From positions 2,864,474 through 2,928,473 of the forward strand of contig CM026433.1 in assembly GCA_014871385.1 (NCBI GenBank): a stretch of 64,000 nucleotides of DNA, read 5' to 3'. Position numbers and translations under genes: made by a program. The notes under the pieces are model-generated. The model searched no databases. It saw only the letters and a program-made list of their open reading frames with translations, and was not told the DNA's origin. Shown one piece after another: positions 36,306-47,479 of the stretch (position 1 is the first letter of the stretch; each line of letters begins with the position of its first letter). The DNA is from Ceratodon purpureus (Eukaryota; Streptophyta; Bryopsida; Pseudoditrichales; Ditrichaceae).

Positions 36306-38879
36306 AGTTTATTATACTTTATAGTTAAATTATCCCTGACTTGGCTTTTTACATGGGAATCTTGAGATTGTGAAGAATCAAGATTTTGGTTTTGTGTCCG
36401 TATTTTATTCCTTCCAATAAGACGTCATTTTCGTCTGTGGGTCTGGTGACGGTGTAAGGTAGACATACCCATAACTGATAACTTAAGCATTTCAGCATAG
36501 CATATCTTGGGTTATCAAGAAGAGTTATTTTTTGTGCATAGGAAAATAAGGTACATGAAGAATGAGCTTTTTTTCAAAATTAATTTTAAAAAAAGGCTCA
36601 CTTGTTTTTGTTCAAAAGTTGGTCAGAGCCCATAACCAACATATAGCTTCACCTAGGACCGACAATAAGAAGAGTAGTGAACAAACATAAGACTATTTAA
36701 TTCCATAATAGTCACAGACTCGTTCTATTGAAAGACCCATCTTAAATATTTTAGATCTTAAATCGGTAGTCCCCCACTCACTTCCGAGGTTACCTCCCTC
36801 TCTTTCTAACTTCGGAGTCAAAAGATCTTGAACTACTGCTCTTGAAGAGCTTGATCTTCAGAGCTCTCATGGTGCAAACTCTATCCCCACCTTATATACC
36901 CGGACACTCGGTTTAAATACTGGCTTCTCGTTTTCTAATTCACAACAACAAGGAAGTTCACTTGTCTGTGATGGGTGCGTTACCGATTACGGGTGTGTAT
37001 ACCTTAGTGGGACTTGTATTGATGAAGTTATTTCTGATTTCTAAAGGTGAATATAAATGTATTTTTTAAATGAATTTTCTGATTTTATTTATTTATTTAT
37101 TTATTTTGCATCTTAAAAGAAAAACTATTTGCCGGTTAGGTTGAGGCAAGGAGGCTTGGCCGTCACTCATCACCCACCACCTCGGATCAATCATGAAGAG
37201 AACTAGGGCACGAACTGGCTGAACCTCAGTGACAAGCGAAATTGGGGTGAATCAGACCTAGTTCTGAAAACAAGGTATCACTAAAGGTCGCTGATAAAGT
37301 GGTGTCACTTTAAACAGTTTGCTTTCATACATTTAACTAAATGTGCTTTTGGAATACAATTATAAACAAGAAATTGGCACCTCGAATGTAATTGAAAGCC
37401 AGTGAACAGCATAAATTTGGGATAATAATTTTTAAGAATTTTTTTCCAATCTCCAATCATTTTAATCTCTGATCACACATCAGCATTAAGAGATTCCTAA
37501 TCAAGTTCGCTTAGGGCTACAAGATTTTCATAGAATTAATGGCATGAGAATTCTTTGATCGTTGCAAAATATCCACATGTATTTTATTTGTCTTACATTT
37601 AAATTTTAATAATTTCCATGTAAATACATTTTTATACAAAAAAAATCTAAAATGGTATTTCTCATTGAATTATATGTAATAGAAAAGATGGCACATAGTA
37701 TTCCATTTCATCAAAATTCAAAAACATTTTCAACTATATACATTGAGATTTTTTGTTGTAGAAATAGTGTTCCACGTTATCCTTCAAATTCACCATTTTA
37801 CACACATCTCATAGGCTATCCACATGTATGATTTAAAAATCATTAAAATTTTGTAAATGCATTTTTACCAAATTTTGCATAGTTGTATTTGTAATTTTGT
37901 AATAGATGTAGTCTTTTACTTTTAAATTTCTTTTAGACGTTTCATCATACTTTTTGGTATCAAGAGGTAGTAAATATTAAGTACAAAATCATTTAGTTAG
38001 CAGTAATAAAAGCCACTTTCAAAACCTTTCTATCTAAGAATCCCTATAGTTCCTTGGTGTTTTTTGAACATAATTACCGAAATTGATTTTTTCCTACTAT
38101 GTATTTGATACATTTCAATCTAAGCATTCTTTAGTATATATAGCCACAAGAGCTTAAAACTAACTTGACATACTATTCATATACTAAAATTGGATCATAT
38201 CTTTGTCTTGTGCGTTTTGAATTAAAGATAAATCAAACAGATACTTAATTTACGTTGATCTCCTTTGGAGACCAAAGTTTCTCTCTCTCTATACCAAAAT
38301 TAGACCGTTAATTTTTCTTTATTTGTAGAACTATAAAAATCTAAGTAGAGTGAATTGTTTTTTGAGCACCTAAAGAACTTTATCTCTATCAAAATTTGAA
38401 GCCTACCCTTGTAAATCTCATATATACTCCAACTTGGATAACTTCGTAAATTGAGTAGGCATTTGGTTAAGAATACATTACAATAAAAAAAATTCAAAAA
38501 TTACGATGATTTTAAAAGTGCACTTCAAATATGAAATGAAAATGGGTTTGTCAATGAAAGATTCCTAAAACCAAAAATTCTTGCAAATCCACCAAAAATT
38601 TCATACAATCTATTTGCAATAAAACCTTTCTCTTCAAAAATTTTAATGCCAGAAAATCACTTTTTCCTACTTTATGTAACCTAAAACCCCAAATTGGATT
38701 TTAAAGAAATTTAGAGATTAAATGGCCATTTTTTTTAAGAAAATTACAGGAAAAATTAACAACCACAAAAAATATGGATTAAAAAAATCAAAATTCTCAA
38801 AGATTTATTAAATTCCATGTAATTTTTAAAGTTCTAAAGACAAGAAATTTAATAACTAATAGTAGGTGATTCTAAAAAT
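36306..38879. other. AT-rich gene-free region
   Basis: No gene recognised. At 36600-37260 a less AT-rich part contains CCTTATATACCCGGACACTC followed by GGTTTAAATAC, resembling a retroelement or Pol II promoter. A similar motif lies at about 22582. No ends were found. Confidence 0.45.
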
Positions 38880-39278
38880 AAAAAGTAACATACCATGACT
38901 CTATTCTCGACTTAGGACGTGCAGCCTCGGCGCAAGTCCTCTAGACTAAGCGTTCCCCCGAACTCAAGGCGTTCCCCCGAACTCGACGGCGGTTTCGCCT
39001 ACAATGGAAACCCGGGGTAGTCTTCTGCGAGCCACTAGGTGACGGTATTCAATGGAATTACGGTGACCTCAATATAGGCTCATTTAGCTGACCATAGGGT
39101 CATTCTTTAGGGAGCGTCATATTGTAACTGTGGTTGTGTTTTTCTGCCAGTAGGTTTCTAGGCTCTCCTGCTTGGTTTTGCGGTGGCCCTTGTTAGTTCT
39201 CTCTTATAGTGGAATAAAGTTTCCAATTGTCCAAAAAATAAATAAATAAATAAAGAAAGAAAGAAAAAAAGTAACATA
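38880..39278 (+). mobile_element. 5'-truncated LINE-like retroinsertion
   Basis: A 13-bp direct repeat, AAAAAGTAACATA, flanks the insert at 38880-38892 and 39266-39278. The insert is GC-richer than its surroundings. It ends GGAATAAAGTTTCCAATTG and then an A-rich tail of AAAT/AAAG units. Tail plus target duplication show target-primed reverse transcription. A small internal tandem copy (GCGTTCCCCCGAACTC twice) is present. No tRNA-type A/B boxes were seen, so a truncated LINE is more likely than a tRNA SINE. Confidence 0.8.
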
Positions 39279-40826
39279 TCCTTAGGAAGTAGTGTAAAAC
39301 TAGTATATAGACCAATGAGGCAGCCACTTACCCGTGTCAAAAATAATGTCATCATTAATTGTTAATGTACCTTAAAACAAGGTAATCTCTGGTGCTACAA
39401 AGTTATTGGATCATATTTAGTACCCAGAAATTTCTTAGTTTGTTTATCCTTCAACCTGATTAACTTAGAATGCATTGGTTCACCGTGGCCTGTAAGACTT
39501 GTAATAAAAAAATTAAAAAATGATCTGACAAGCGGGACCACACTGAGCTGCTTCAATGCTCAGGCATTGATGTGCCAATCTGGACCCCACATGCAAAATG
39601 TGTGCAGACAGTAAGTAAGTAAACTCCACTTCATCCAAGTGAATTTTACATGCAGGCAGGGTTCCAAGAGCATCATGCTCATTTCGAGTTTCTCCAGGGT
39701 GGTCAACAAAGACGCAAACACTAAGTTGTCATACATGCCATGGATGTTGGAAGGCTTTCAAATTCCAAGCAATTCCGATGTAAGTTATTGATCTGAGTAC
39801 TGTATCTAGGCATACAAGGTATCTAGGATTTTTTTCACAAAAATCTTTACTCGGAGGCATTTTTTGGTTTCTCAGCTTGTCTTCTCCCAAAGGAAAAGAG
39901 TAACTTTCCTACTACACTAGCATAGGCCCTAAGAGATTACTTTACTGATGTGACGGCCATGTGATGTGTATGAGTGGATGTTGTGGATTTAAAATTATTT
40001 TGGAGGTCTTCAAATTTATGTATTCTCTCGAAACCTCAAAAACATTTAACCCCTAAACGCTTGCACAAACAAAACCTGGTCGATCTCATTTTTCCAAGTT
40101 CCATAATTGTCATTAAAATGACAGTTTTTCATCCATTTTTTTTTTTCATGTTATAAAGTTGTGAGAAATCTATTTAATTTCATTAATGAATCCTCAAAAC
40201 AATAATTTCATGAATTTTGGTGCCTCCTTAAAGTCCAAAACATCAATACTGTGTTTGTATTCAAAAATTTCTTAATATGGACAGGTGAAACACAATTTTG
40301 ACTGTGGAGATGATCTTTTTTGCAGTTGAGATAAACTATTGAAATGTAGTTTAACAAATCTATTTTCCAGTCCAATTTAAAATTTGAAAAATACCTAAAA
40401 TTGAGTGATTTATAGCTGGTATAAGATCAAGGGGTATAACCGTGGCTACTACTTGGTTTTCCACAGTTTTAGGTTTTTTCATCATATTTTTGAATTAGAA
40501 CATAATTTTTGAGCATAGTAACTAGTATTTGGTTCGTGGTTGTCATATACACCTATGATATACATTTAGTAGTTTTTTAGTATAACCTATATTTGATATG
40601 AATTTTCTTTGTTTTTTTTAATTTGAAATTTTATAATGATACCATTAATTTTGATAAATTTATTGATTGTAGATAACATGTGTATCTAGCTAAGAAAAAT
40701 TCATTTTTTTCATTATTTATAGTAAAAAAAATAGAGCATCCAAAGTCAAAGTCTATTTCCGTGGTCATAAGCTTAGGCATTTGGGGATTAAGTAAGCCTA
40801 TTTAAAAACTTGACTAGAATCAATAT

Positions 40827-40873
40827 TACACTGTGGACCACAATGTGGTGTATATATTGTGGTCCACAGTGTA
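40827..40873. repeat. Perfect 18-bp inverted repeat with 11-nt loop
   Basis: TACACTGTGGACCACAAT at 40827-40844 is exactly complementary to 40856-40873. The RNA of either strand would form a stable hairpin. Confidence 0.9.
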
Positions 40874-41184
40874 TACCAAGGTGTACTGTACCAGTTTAAG
40901 CTATGCAATACCTCTAGAGTACATTGATGTCTACCAGTAATATTAAACTTACTAGAGTCGAACCACCAGAAAACTCCAACTATCCAACTCACCCCGCAGG
41001 TTGATTAATTCTAGATTTTAGTTCTAAACTGAACAGTTCAGCAAAATAAGGGCAGAATTGGATCCTGGGTGTTTTTCTTTAGATTTGTAGGAGCAACTGT
41101 AGAAGTAGCAGTGAATGCAGTTGGCCCATTCAGCTTGCCCCTACTCATCCCAAGCCTGTACTCATCTTATTTAGCCACTTTTCC

Positions 41185-41244
41185 CACTTACATTAGTTTT
41201 TTTTTTTTTTTTTGAAGCAAATGGTAACTCACTTACATTAGTTT
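41185..41244 (-). mobile_element. Very short LINE 3'-end insertion
   Basis: A 15-bp duplication, CACTTACATTAGTTT (41185-41199 and 41230-41244), flanks 30 bp made of a T run and GAAGCAAATGGTAACT. Read on the minus strand this is a 3' end with a poly(A) tail. Confidence 0.65.
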
Positions 41245-42234
41245 CACTTAGCACAGCTTGCAATAGTGTAATCGAGACAATCAGCGTGTTACATTTTCAC
41301 AAAATGCAAGTGCTTCTTTTTGTTTATTTCACTTTACGGATAAACCGAGTTCCATTGCTTAACTGGTCGAAAGTTGTAACACTGCACATGAAGACTTGGT
41401 TTTACTACACTGTACGATGTTCATTAACAATAACTTTGTAAATATTTCATGAATATTTCTGGATGTGTGGGTGACGCAAAGAATGCTAAGAATGGCTTGT
41501 ATGATTTGTTTGGCCCTTCATTAATTTCTTAGTCATTTACTAATATATTTATTCATTTAAATAAAAGCCTGCATGAGTTATGGGTAGGATGTGGATGTCA
41601 TGAAATATTGGGCCGTGACATCACTCCTGAATTCCAGCATTCCATGTTCCCTCTACAGTGTTGGTTTGAAAAGTTGAAACTTGGTTCTTTTACACTGCTC
41701 CCAGCCAAAATAAAGCACGCCCTTCAACTCCATATTTTATTGTTTAAAAAGATAAAAAACCTGGTTCAAGAGTCCAAGATTCCAGCGACAGGTAGCCTGT
41801 AGCTCTGTTGATATGCTAAACCTAGCCCGGACCCACACCCACCTCCATGGGATGGTGAATGGGTGATGACACATGGAGATATGGATGACCATGAGCATGG
41901 CCATGGCCATGAATGATGAGGGGGCATCGCATGGATCAGTTCAAACGAGCGCAGGCCTCATGCTTCTTCGCTGCCAAGGGCAGCACCCACGTGGAGAATT
42001 CTTTAACTTATTCCACCTGGATGCCCACTCAACTGGGATCAAATCGTCAATTCCCTCTATTTTAAAAAAAACTATTAGTTGAAACAGAAATTAAGTAAAA
42101 TTCGAGGCTTCTACTTATTTCCCTGTGAAGTTCTGTAGATTTTCCTGTAAAACATTTCTCGCTTGTGAAAATAATAAACTGAATAATTGAGTTGCCATGT
42201 AGTGACATAGTAAATTTCAACATCTATGCTTTTT

Positions 42235-42308
42235 TAGTGTTTGATTTTTTTATTTTTAATTTTTTTTTGGAGTCAAATGGCGAAATTTCATTGAAAGGAT
42301 AGTGTTTG
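42235..42308 (-). mobile_element. Short LINE 3'-end insertion
   Basis: TAGTGTTTG at 42235-42243 and 42300-42308 flanks a T-rich run and GGAGTCAAATGGCGAAATTT. Its end resembles that of the insert at 41200-41229. Confidence 0.6.
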
Positions 42309-42399
42309 GTTTCACATTAGTTTGTAAGTACATGTTTTGTACATGATTAGATTTGGTTCAAGTACAACAATTAGGTACTTGGGTCTTAGACAATTTTCT

Positions 42400-43090
42400 G
42401 GATTGAAGTCTTCAATGCCCATCAAATGTGGTTTGTTGCTTTGAAATATATCTTTCTTTAAACATTTTTTAAAGACAATATCTTAAAGTAAAATTGGAGA
42501 CGTCACTTGAGGTCTACAATGTATCTACATGTCGAACATTTTTCACGTAATAATGACAATTCATTTGTCTTTGTTGAAAAGGTTAAAGAATTGAGTCTTA
42601 GCTCTCCACGTCAAAAATTGAAGTACATGAGTTTGGCTCCACCACCTCTACTAATTCACCATTTTTTTGTGGAGAGTCAAGTCTCGGCTTTCAATGTCAG
42701 AAGTTGGACGACATGCTGCACCACCTTCTATCAATACACCTTTTTGTTTTAATCAATGTACAGCAATCTCAATGAGTAGACACCGTCCGGAGTACTATAT
42801 TGTCAGATACTAATAATATAAAATTACACAGCAAAGAAAGATGTTGTTCAAAATATATTATATTAATATGTTCCTTCAAAAGGGCAGTAGTAGATACACT
42901 AAATGTAATTTGTTTTTATAAATCCAATATTAGTTCGATCAATAGTAATGAAGTAGACTTCAAATCATGCATGGATTTAATATACTAAGAATTTTATTTC
43001 AATCAAACATTCGCCATTGGCTTCTTAGTTTTAAACTTGCTTTTCAATTGAAATGTTCAAATCTTAGAGCCTTTTAAAATGAAACACATA
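42400..43090. repeat. Diverged direct repeat, copy 1
   Basis: Aligns with 45760-46420 in the same orientation with many substitutions and small indels. Shared blocks include AATAATGACAATTCATTTGT, AATGTCAGAAGTTGGACG and TAATATAAAATTACA. No coding potential seen. Confidence 0.75.
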
Positions 43091-43201
43091 GAATGGACAC
43101 TTTAGTTTTAAAAACATAATAATTTTAATAAGGTGCCCTAGAAATGTATTTTTGCTAACTAGATATATTTAAAAAAATTATGACCTATTTGAGCAACTTA
43201 A

Positions 43202-44128
43202 CCCCTAAAGGTTCTGGAAATCCAAAATGGCTCTCGGCTGTTTCGGGCAGCCTAGATGAAGGGGTTAAAAGTAATATTTTTGCCTAAGAATTTTACTGGA
43301 TGCTCATTATACAGCAAAGTGTATGTGGTAAAAATTTCGACGCCAAATTTCACTATTAGAACCTTCATCTAGGAATTTTAGGTTTCAAGTCCAAAACGGG
43401 CAGTTTAAAATTAGGTTTTTTTAGAATTTTTTTTTGGAAATGTGTTCATAACCAATTCACTATTCAAAATCCAAAGTGGCCTATGTCAAAAAGCTTACCA
43501 ATTTTAGAAGGGCAGCCTCCAAAAATCATAGAAACAACCTTCTCAGTTTTTAGTAATTTTACAATTTTTTCTTTCAAAATTTGTCAAAATTTGAGATTTC
43601 GGAATTTTTCAAATTTGTTTTTTTCAATAATTCAAAAAATCATGGACATAACTTTTAACCGTTCACTTTTTTAAAAAACCAAAAGCATTTCACGTCATTT
43701 AGGTTTTACCATATTGTGGTTTTTGCACCTTCTTGTGGAAATTAATTTGCATGAAGGCCAAAAAACTGTAATGAGACTCTAAAATTTTGCATGGAGGTGC
43801 TCAACTTAGTTACCTACATGGAAAAAAATATGAGCAAAATGTTTGAGGTAACAATAATCAAGTCTCCCTTGGCACCATTTAGAGTATGCCTTTCCCGCAA
43901 AGCCAAAAAAAAAAAACAGTAAACTTTGAACGTTATAATCTCACAAATGGTAAAGATCCAACCGTTGAAATTTAACATGGTATTAGTGCAGGTAGTTAGG
44001 TTTAAGATCTTACGGTTGGATGTATCAAAAAATTAAAAAATTAAGAATCATACTTTTACTTCTACAAGGTCGTCAAAAATCAGAGTTTTTGGTTTTGGAG
44101 GTCCAAAAACGGCTTGAACCTTTAGGGG
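43202..44128. mobile_element. TTAA-flanked inverted-repeat element, copy 2 (piggyBac-like MITE)
   Basis: The 927-bp element has perfect 15-bp terminal inverted repeats, CCCCTAAAGGTTC plus two bases at the left and the complement at the right. TTAA lies on each side (43198-43201 and 44129-44132). Same family and length as 8579-9506. No transposase. Confidence 0.85.
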
Positions 44129-44132
44129 TTAA

Positions 44133-45759
44133 ATAAGTCATAAATATTCTAGATTTGTCTAAGATATGTATTTCATGCACCAAGAAGATTTGAAAACCTG
44201 ACACTAATTTTTAAGGTCCAACAATTTAGGGCTACAGTTGTACACAAGGTTAGAAAGCTAATAATTAAGAAGGACCAACAATCAACTAGTTTAGACCTCC
44301 ACTAACAGCTCATAATGACACCAATTTCCCACTCCTCATTATTAGTGTTAATGGCTCTTCATTGGCTTACCAGTATTTGAACTCTTATTGTTTCCTGCAA
44401 CTGGCTAGTGGCAGTTCTCACAAGCATTTATTGTATGTTATTGAAAATTTAGTTTTTGGACCTTTAGTTTATAGACCTATGAAAATGCACAAAAACTTCA
44501 ATACAACTTCAGAAAAATAGAAGTTCATGTAATTCATATTCTCTATATTTGCCCAACCTTTGTGTATTTGAATTGCACCGCCTCTTCCATTCCGGTGTCG
44601 TGATTTTGTTGGTTTATGGTGTTGCTACCATAGCAATGGTTTCCCAACTTCTTTTGAGTTTTGAAGTAGGTGCCTTAGTCAGTTCATCATGTCAGTTATG
44701 AAGTGATTGTTACAAATTGATAAGGAATTCCTCTCAATGAGATAGAACAAAATTTACAGACATTCCAAGATGCTGACAGAGTACCATGATTTGGAAATAT
44801 GATGCACTCTCCAAAGGACTTGTATAGAACTTGCTTGAGATATCATCGGTTTCCCAATGTTCACAAGAAAATTATGATGCAGCTGAATGCAAAACAATCT
44901 GCAAATTGAGGTTACAACTGAGTTGGAGGCTCTACTAGAGTTCAATTGCTACAGAATGACTACAGTATGAGGTAAAAGAAAAGTGGGGGCATCAATTGCA
45001 GAAGGGAAAGTAATGTGAGCAAGGTAGTTGTAGAGCCACTTCAATTGGTTGGTGTTCTGAAATGGTCATCATGAAAGAGTGATATTTTGTCTGAATCCTT
45101 TACAGTAGCTGCCATCACACCATATCAGAGTCTCTTCTTCCAATAATAAAGTTACAGGAAATGTCAACCTAAAAGTGGAGTTATTTTACAAAAGTTTCAA
45201 TAGATACATAAATTGCAAGCAAAACTGAACTGTGCCATACATTTAATTTTTAGAAAAAAAAAAAAAAAAAAAAACATTGTTATACAAGTGAAACATTCAA
45301 ATTGTCATATCATAATGTGTCAAGAAGTTTTATAAGCAGACTAACAAATTATAGAGTTATTCAAAATCAACACATTTTAGTATAAAATTACAAATTCATA
45401 TGTCTTATAAATAGTAGGATTTGGTTGAGATTTTTAAAACGCAATTTAAAGGTGGTACTTTTTAAAAATAATACAATGTTATGCCTTTTTAACTTTCCAT
45501 ATATGTAAAATTCATTAAACATGCAAACTATAATGGGTTATCAACCACATCCTCTTTCACCCTCTTAGATGAGTTCCTTCAATCTTTTACATATAAAAGA
45601 TACACAAATTGTTCATGAAATAACAAAGAACAACAATCACGTGTCAGAAAGGCATGGACTTAATTCAACCTCAACTATTCCAATTGGCTTTAAAATTCTA
45701 TTTCTTAATTTCTAAAATCAATAAATAGTCAAGCAATATTGAACCATTCCACATAGTGT
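44133..45759. other. AT-rich gene-free spacer
   Basis: No gene recognised. An A21 run lies at 45254-45274 without a clear target duplication. Confidence 0.5.
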
Positions 45760-46420
45760 TTTTGATTGAAGCCTTAAATACCCAACATATGTGACTTGAT
45801 CCTTCTAAATATACTTTTCTTCAAACATTTCATTAAAATAACATTCTGATAAAAGAAAGGAAGATATCACTTAAAGTCCTCAATGAATCTGCATGACAAA
45901 ATCTATTCATATAATAATGACAATTCATTTGTCATTGTGGGAAGGGCTGGAGAGCCAAGTCTTATCTCTCCACGTCAGAGGTTGGAGTTCTGGCTCCACC
46001 ACTCTCCACTAATGCACCATCTTTTTTAATGGCTATCAATGTCAGAAGTTGGACGTTATGCTACATCACCCTCCATCAATGCACCTTTCTTTTTAATCAA
46101 TGCACAGTAACCTCAATGAGTGGATACCATTTATAATACTATACTGTCAAATATTGATAATATAAAATTACATAATTAAGAACCTGCCATAGAAATTATA
46201 CATCAAATATCTTTTGAAAGAGGTGGTAGGAGGTACATTGGATGTGAAGTTTTATTCTAATAGATTCAGCTCCAAGTTGATAAATATGGAAGAAAAAGAC
46301 TTCAAATTATGTTTAATATTATTAAAGTTTATTATTTTATTACAAATTCACCATTGGAGTCTTTGATTTGAACCTCTTCTTTTAATTGAAGTGCTGAAAT
46401 TTCAAATTCCTTCAAAATAA
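45760..46420. repeat. Diverged direct repeat, copy 2
   Basis: Partner of 42400-43090, about 3.36 kb away in the same orientation. The stretch from 46421 to about 47280 holds nothing I recognise. Confidence 0.75.
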
Positions 46421-47282
46421 AATTTGTAGATAGACTTCAATCTTGGACACTTTCAACAACTATCATGTATTTTTTATCATCCATTTTCCAACATATAAAA
46501 TGTCAAAATCATATTGTGTTTTAAGCCTTAGAGTTCTTTAAAACCATATTATGGTCAAAACACATTTGGGAAAGCTATATTAAGCTCTAAATTTGTTGGA
46601 AGTTTTTTGTTTTTTAACCATACATACATTTCACCAATAGTTTTCTGATAACATATTATTGAAAGCTTGATAGTACCATAGCTTTCTTGTACCAAGAAAA
46701 ATAATCAATTAAAAAAGTTATTAACCTTTTGGAATTTCTTAGACCTATTTGTCAATCAAAAGAGATATACACATTGAATTAATGTCAGAATTCAGAAGTA
46801 TAATACCAAAAAAAAAATCACACCGCGAATTTGTTTTTATCCTACCATTCTCATTCTATAAAACCAATTTTTTTCACAAATTTTATATGACAAATAACAA
46901 ACACATACATAGAATAAAGAAACTACTTGTAGTAAGTATGTAAGAATTAAGAAATTGAAAAAATAAATACAAAAACTCTAAATGAAATCAACAATGAATA
47001 TTCTTGGAGTTCACACTAATTTGAAAAATTCTTCTTAATCATACTTTCATGATGTCCTAATTCAACATACCATCTTCAAAAAAAAATAAAAAATGATTGG
47101 ACAGAAATACTGAAGCCGCTACCAGAAAGCTACAGTTGACTCGTTGGTAAAAGAAAACGACAACAGTAAAGAGAAGCTTTCACCACAAGTAAAACTGTCT
47201 AATCACCCGCACCAACTAAAAAAACTCAAAAGAGTGCAGTTACTAGGGCAGTGCAGTCCCCGACGGACCGCGTGGTAATTAG

Positions 47283-47350
47283 ATGCACATTTACCCAATG
47301 AGCAGCGAGGGGGGCAGGGCCAATAAACAGCTTGACAGAGACGTCACAAT
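47283..47350. promoter_or_regulatory. Promoter-type motifs upstream of TIC-like gene B
   Basis: CCAAT at 47320-47324, another CCCAATG at about 47294, and GACGTCAC at 47340-47347 (an ACGT-core bZIP site) occur where AT-rich spacer gives way to GC-rich gene sequence. Placement only. Confidence 0.35.
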
Positions 47351-47479
47351 TCACTCTAGTCCCTTTTACCCACTCCTAGTTCACAGCACTGGAGTCTGGC
47401 AGTGGGGGCAACTCTACTCTCCCAGTGCACTGCACCAGTGCTCCACACTAGTACTTCGTACTAACTCAGCTCCACCATC

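Larger units (their letters stand above)
39279..43197. other. AT-rich spacer with small insertions
   Basis: No coding region recognised. Listed separately are a hairpin, two tiny retroinsertions and part of a direct repeat. Less AT-rich patches at 39520-39760 and 41590-42000 carry no gene I can support. Confidence 0.45.
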
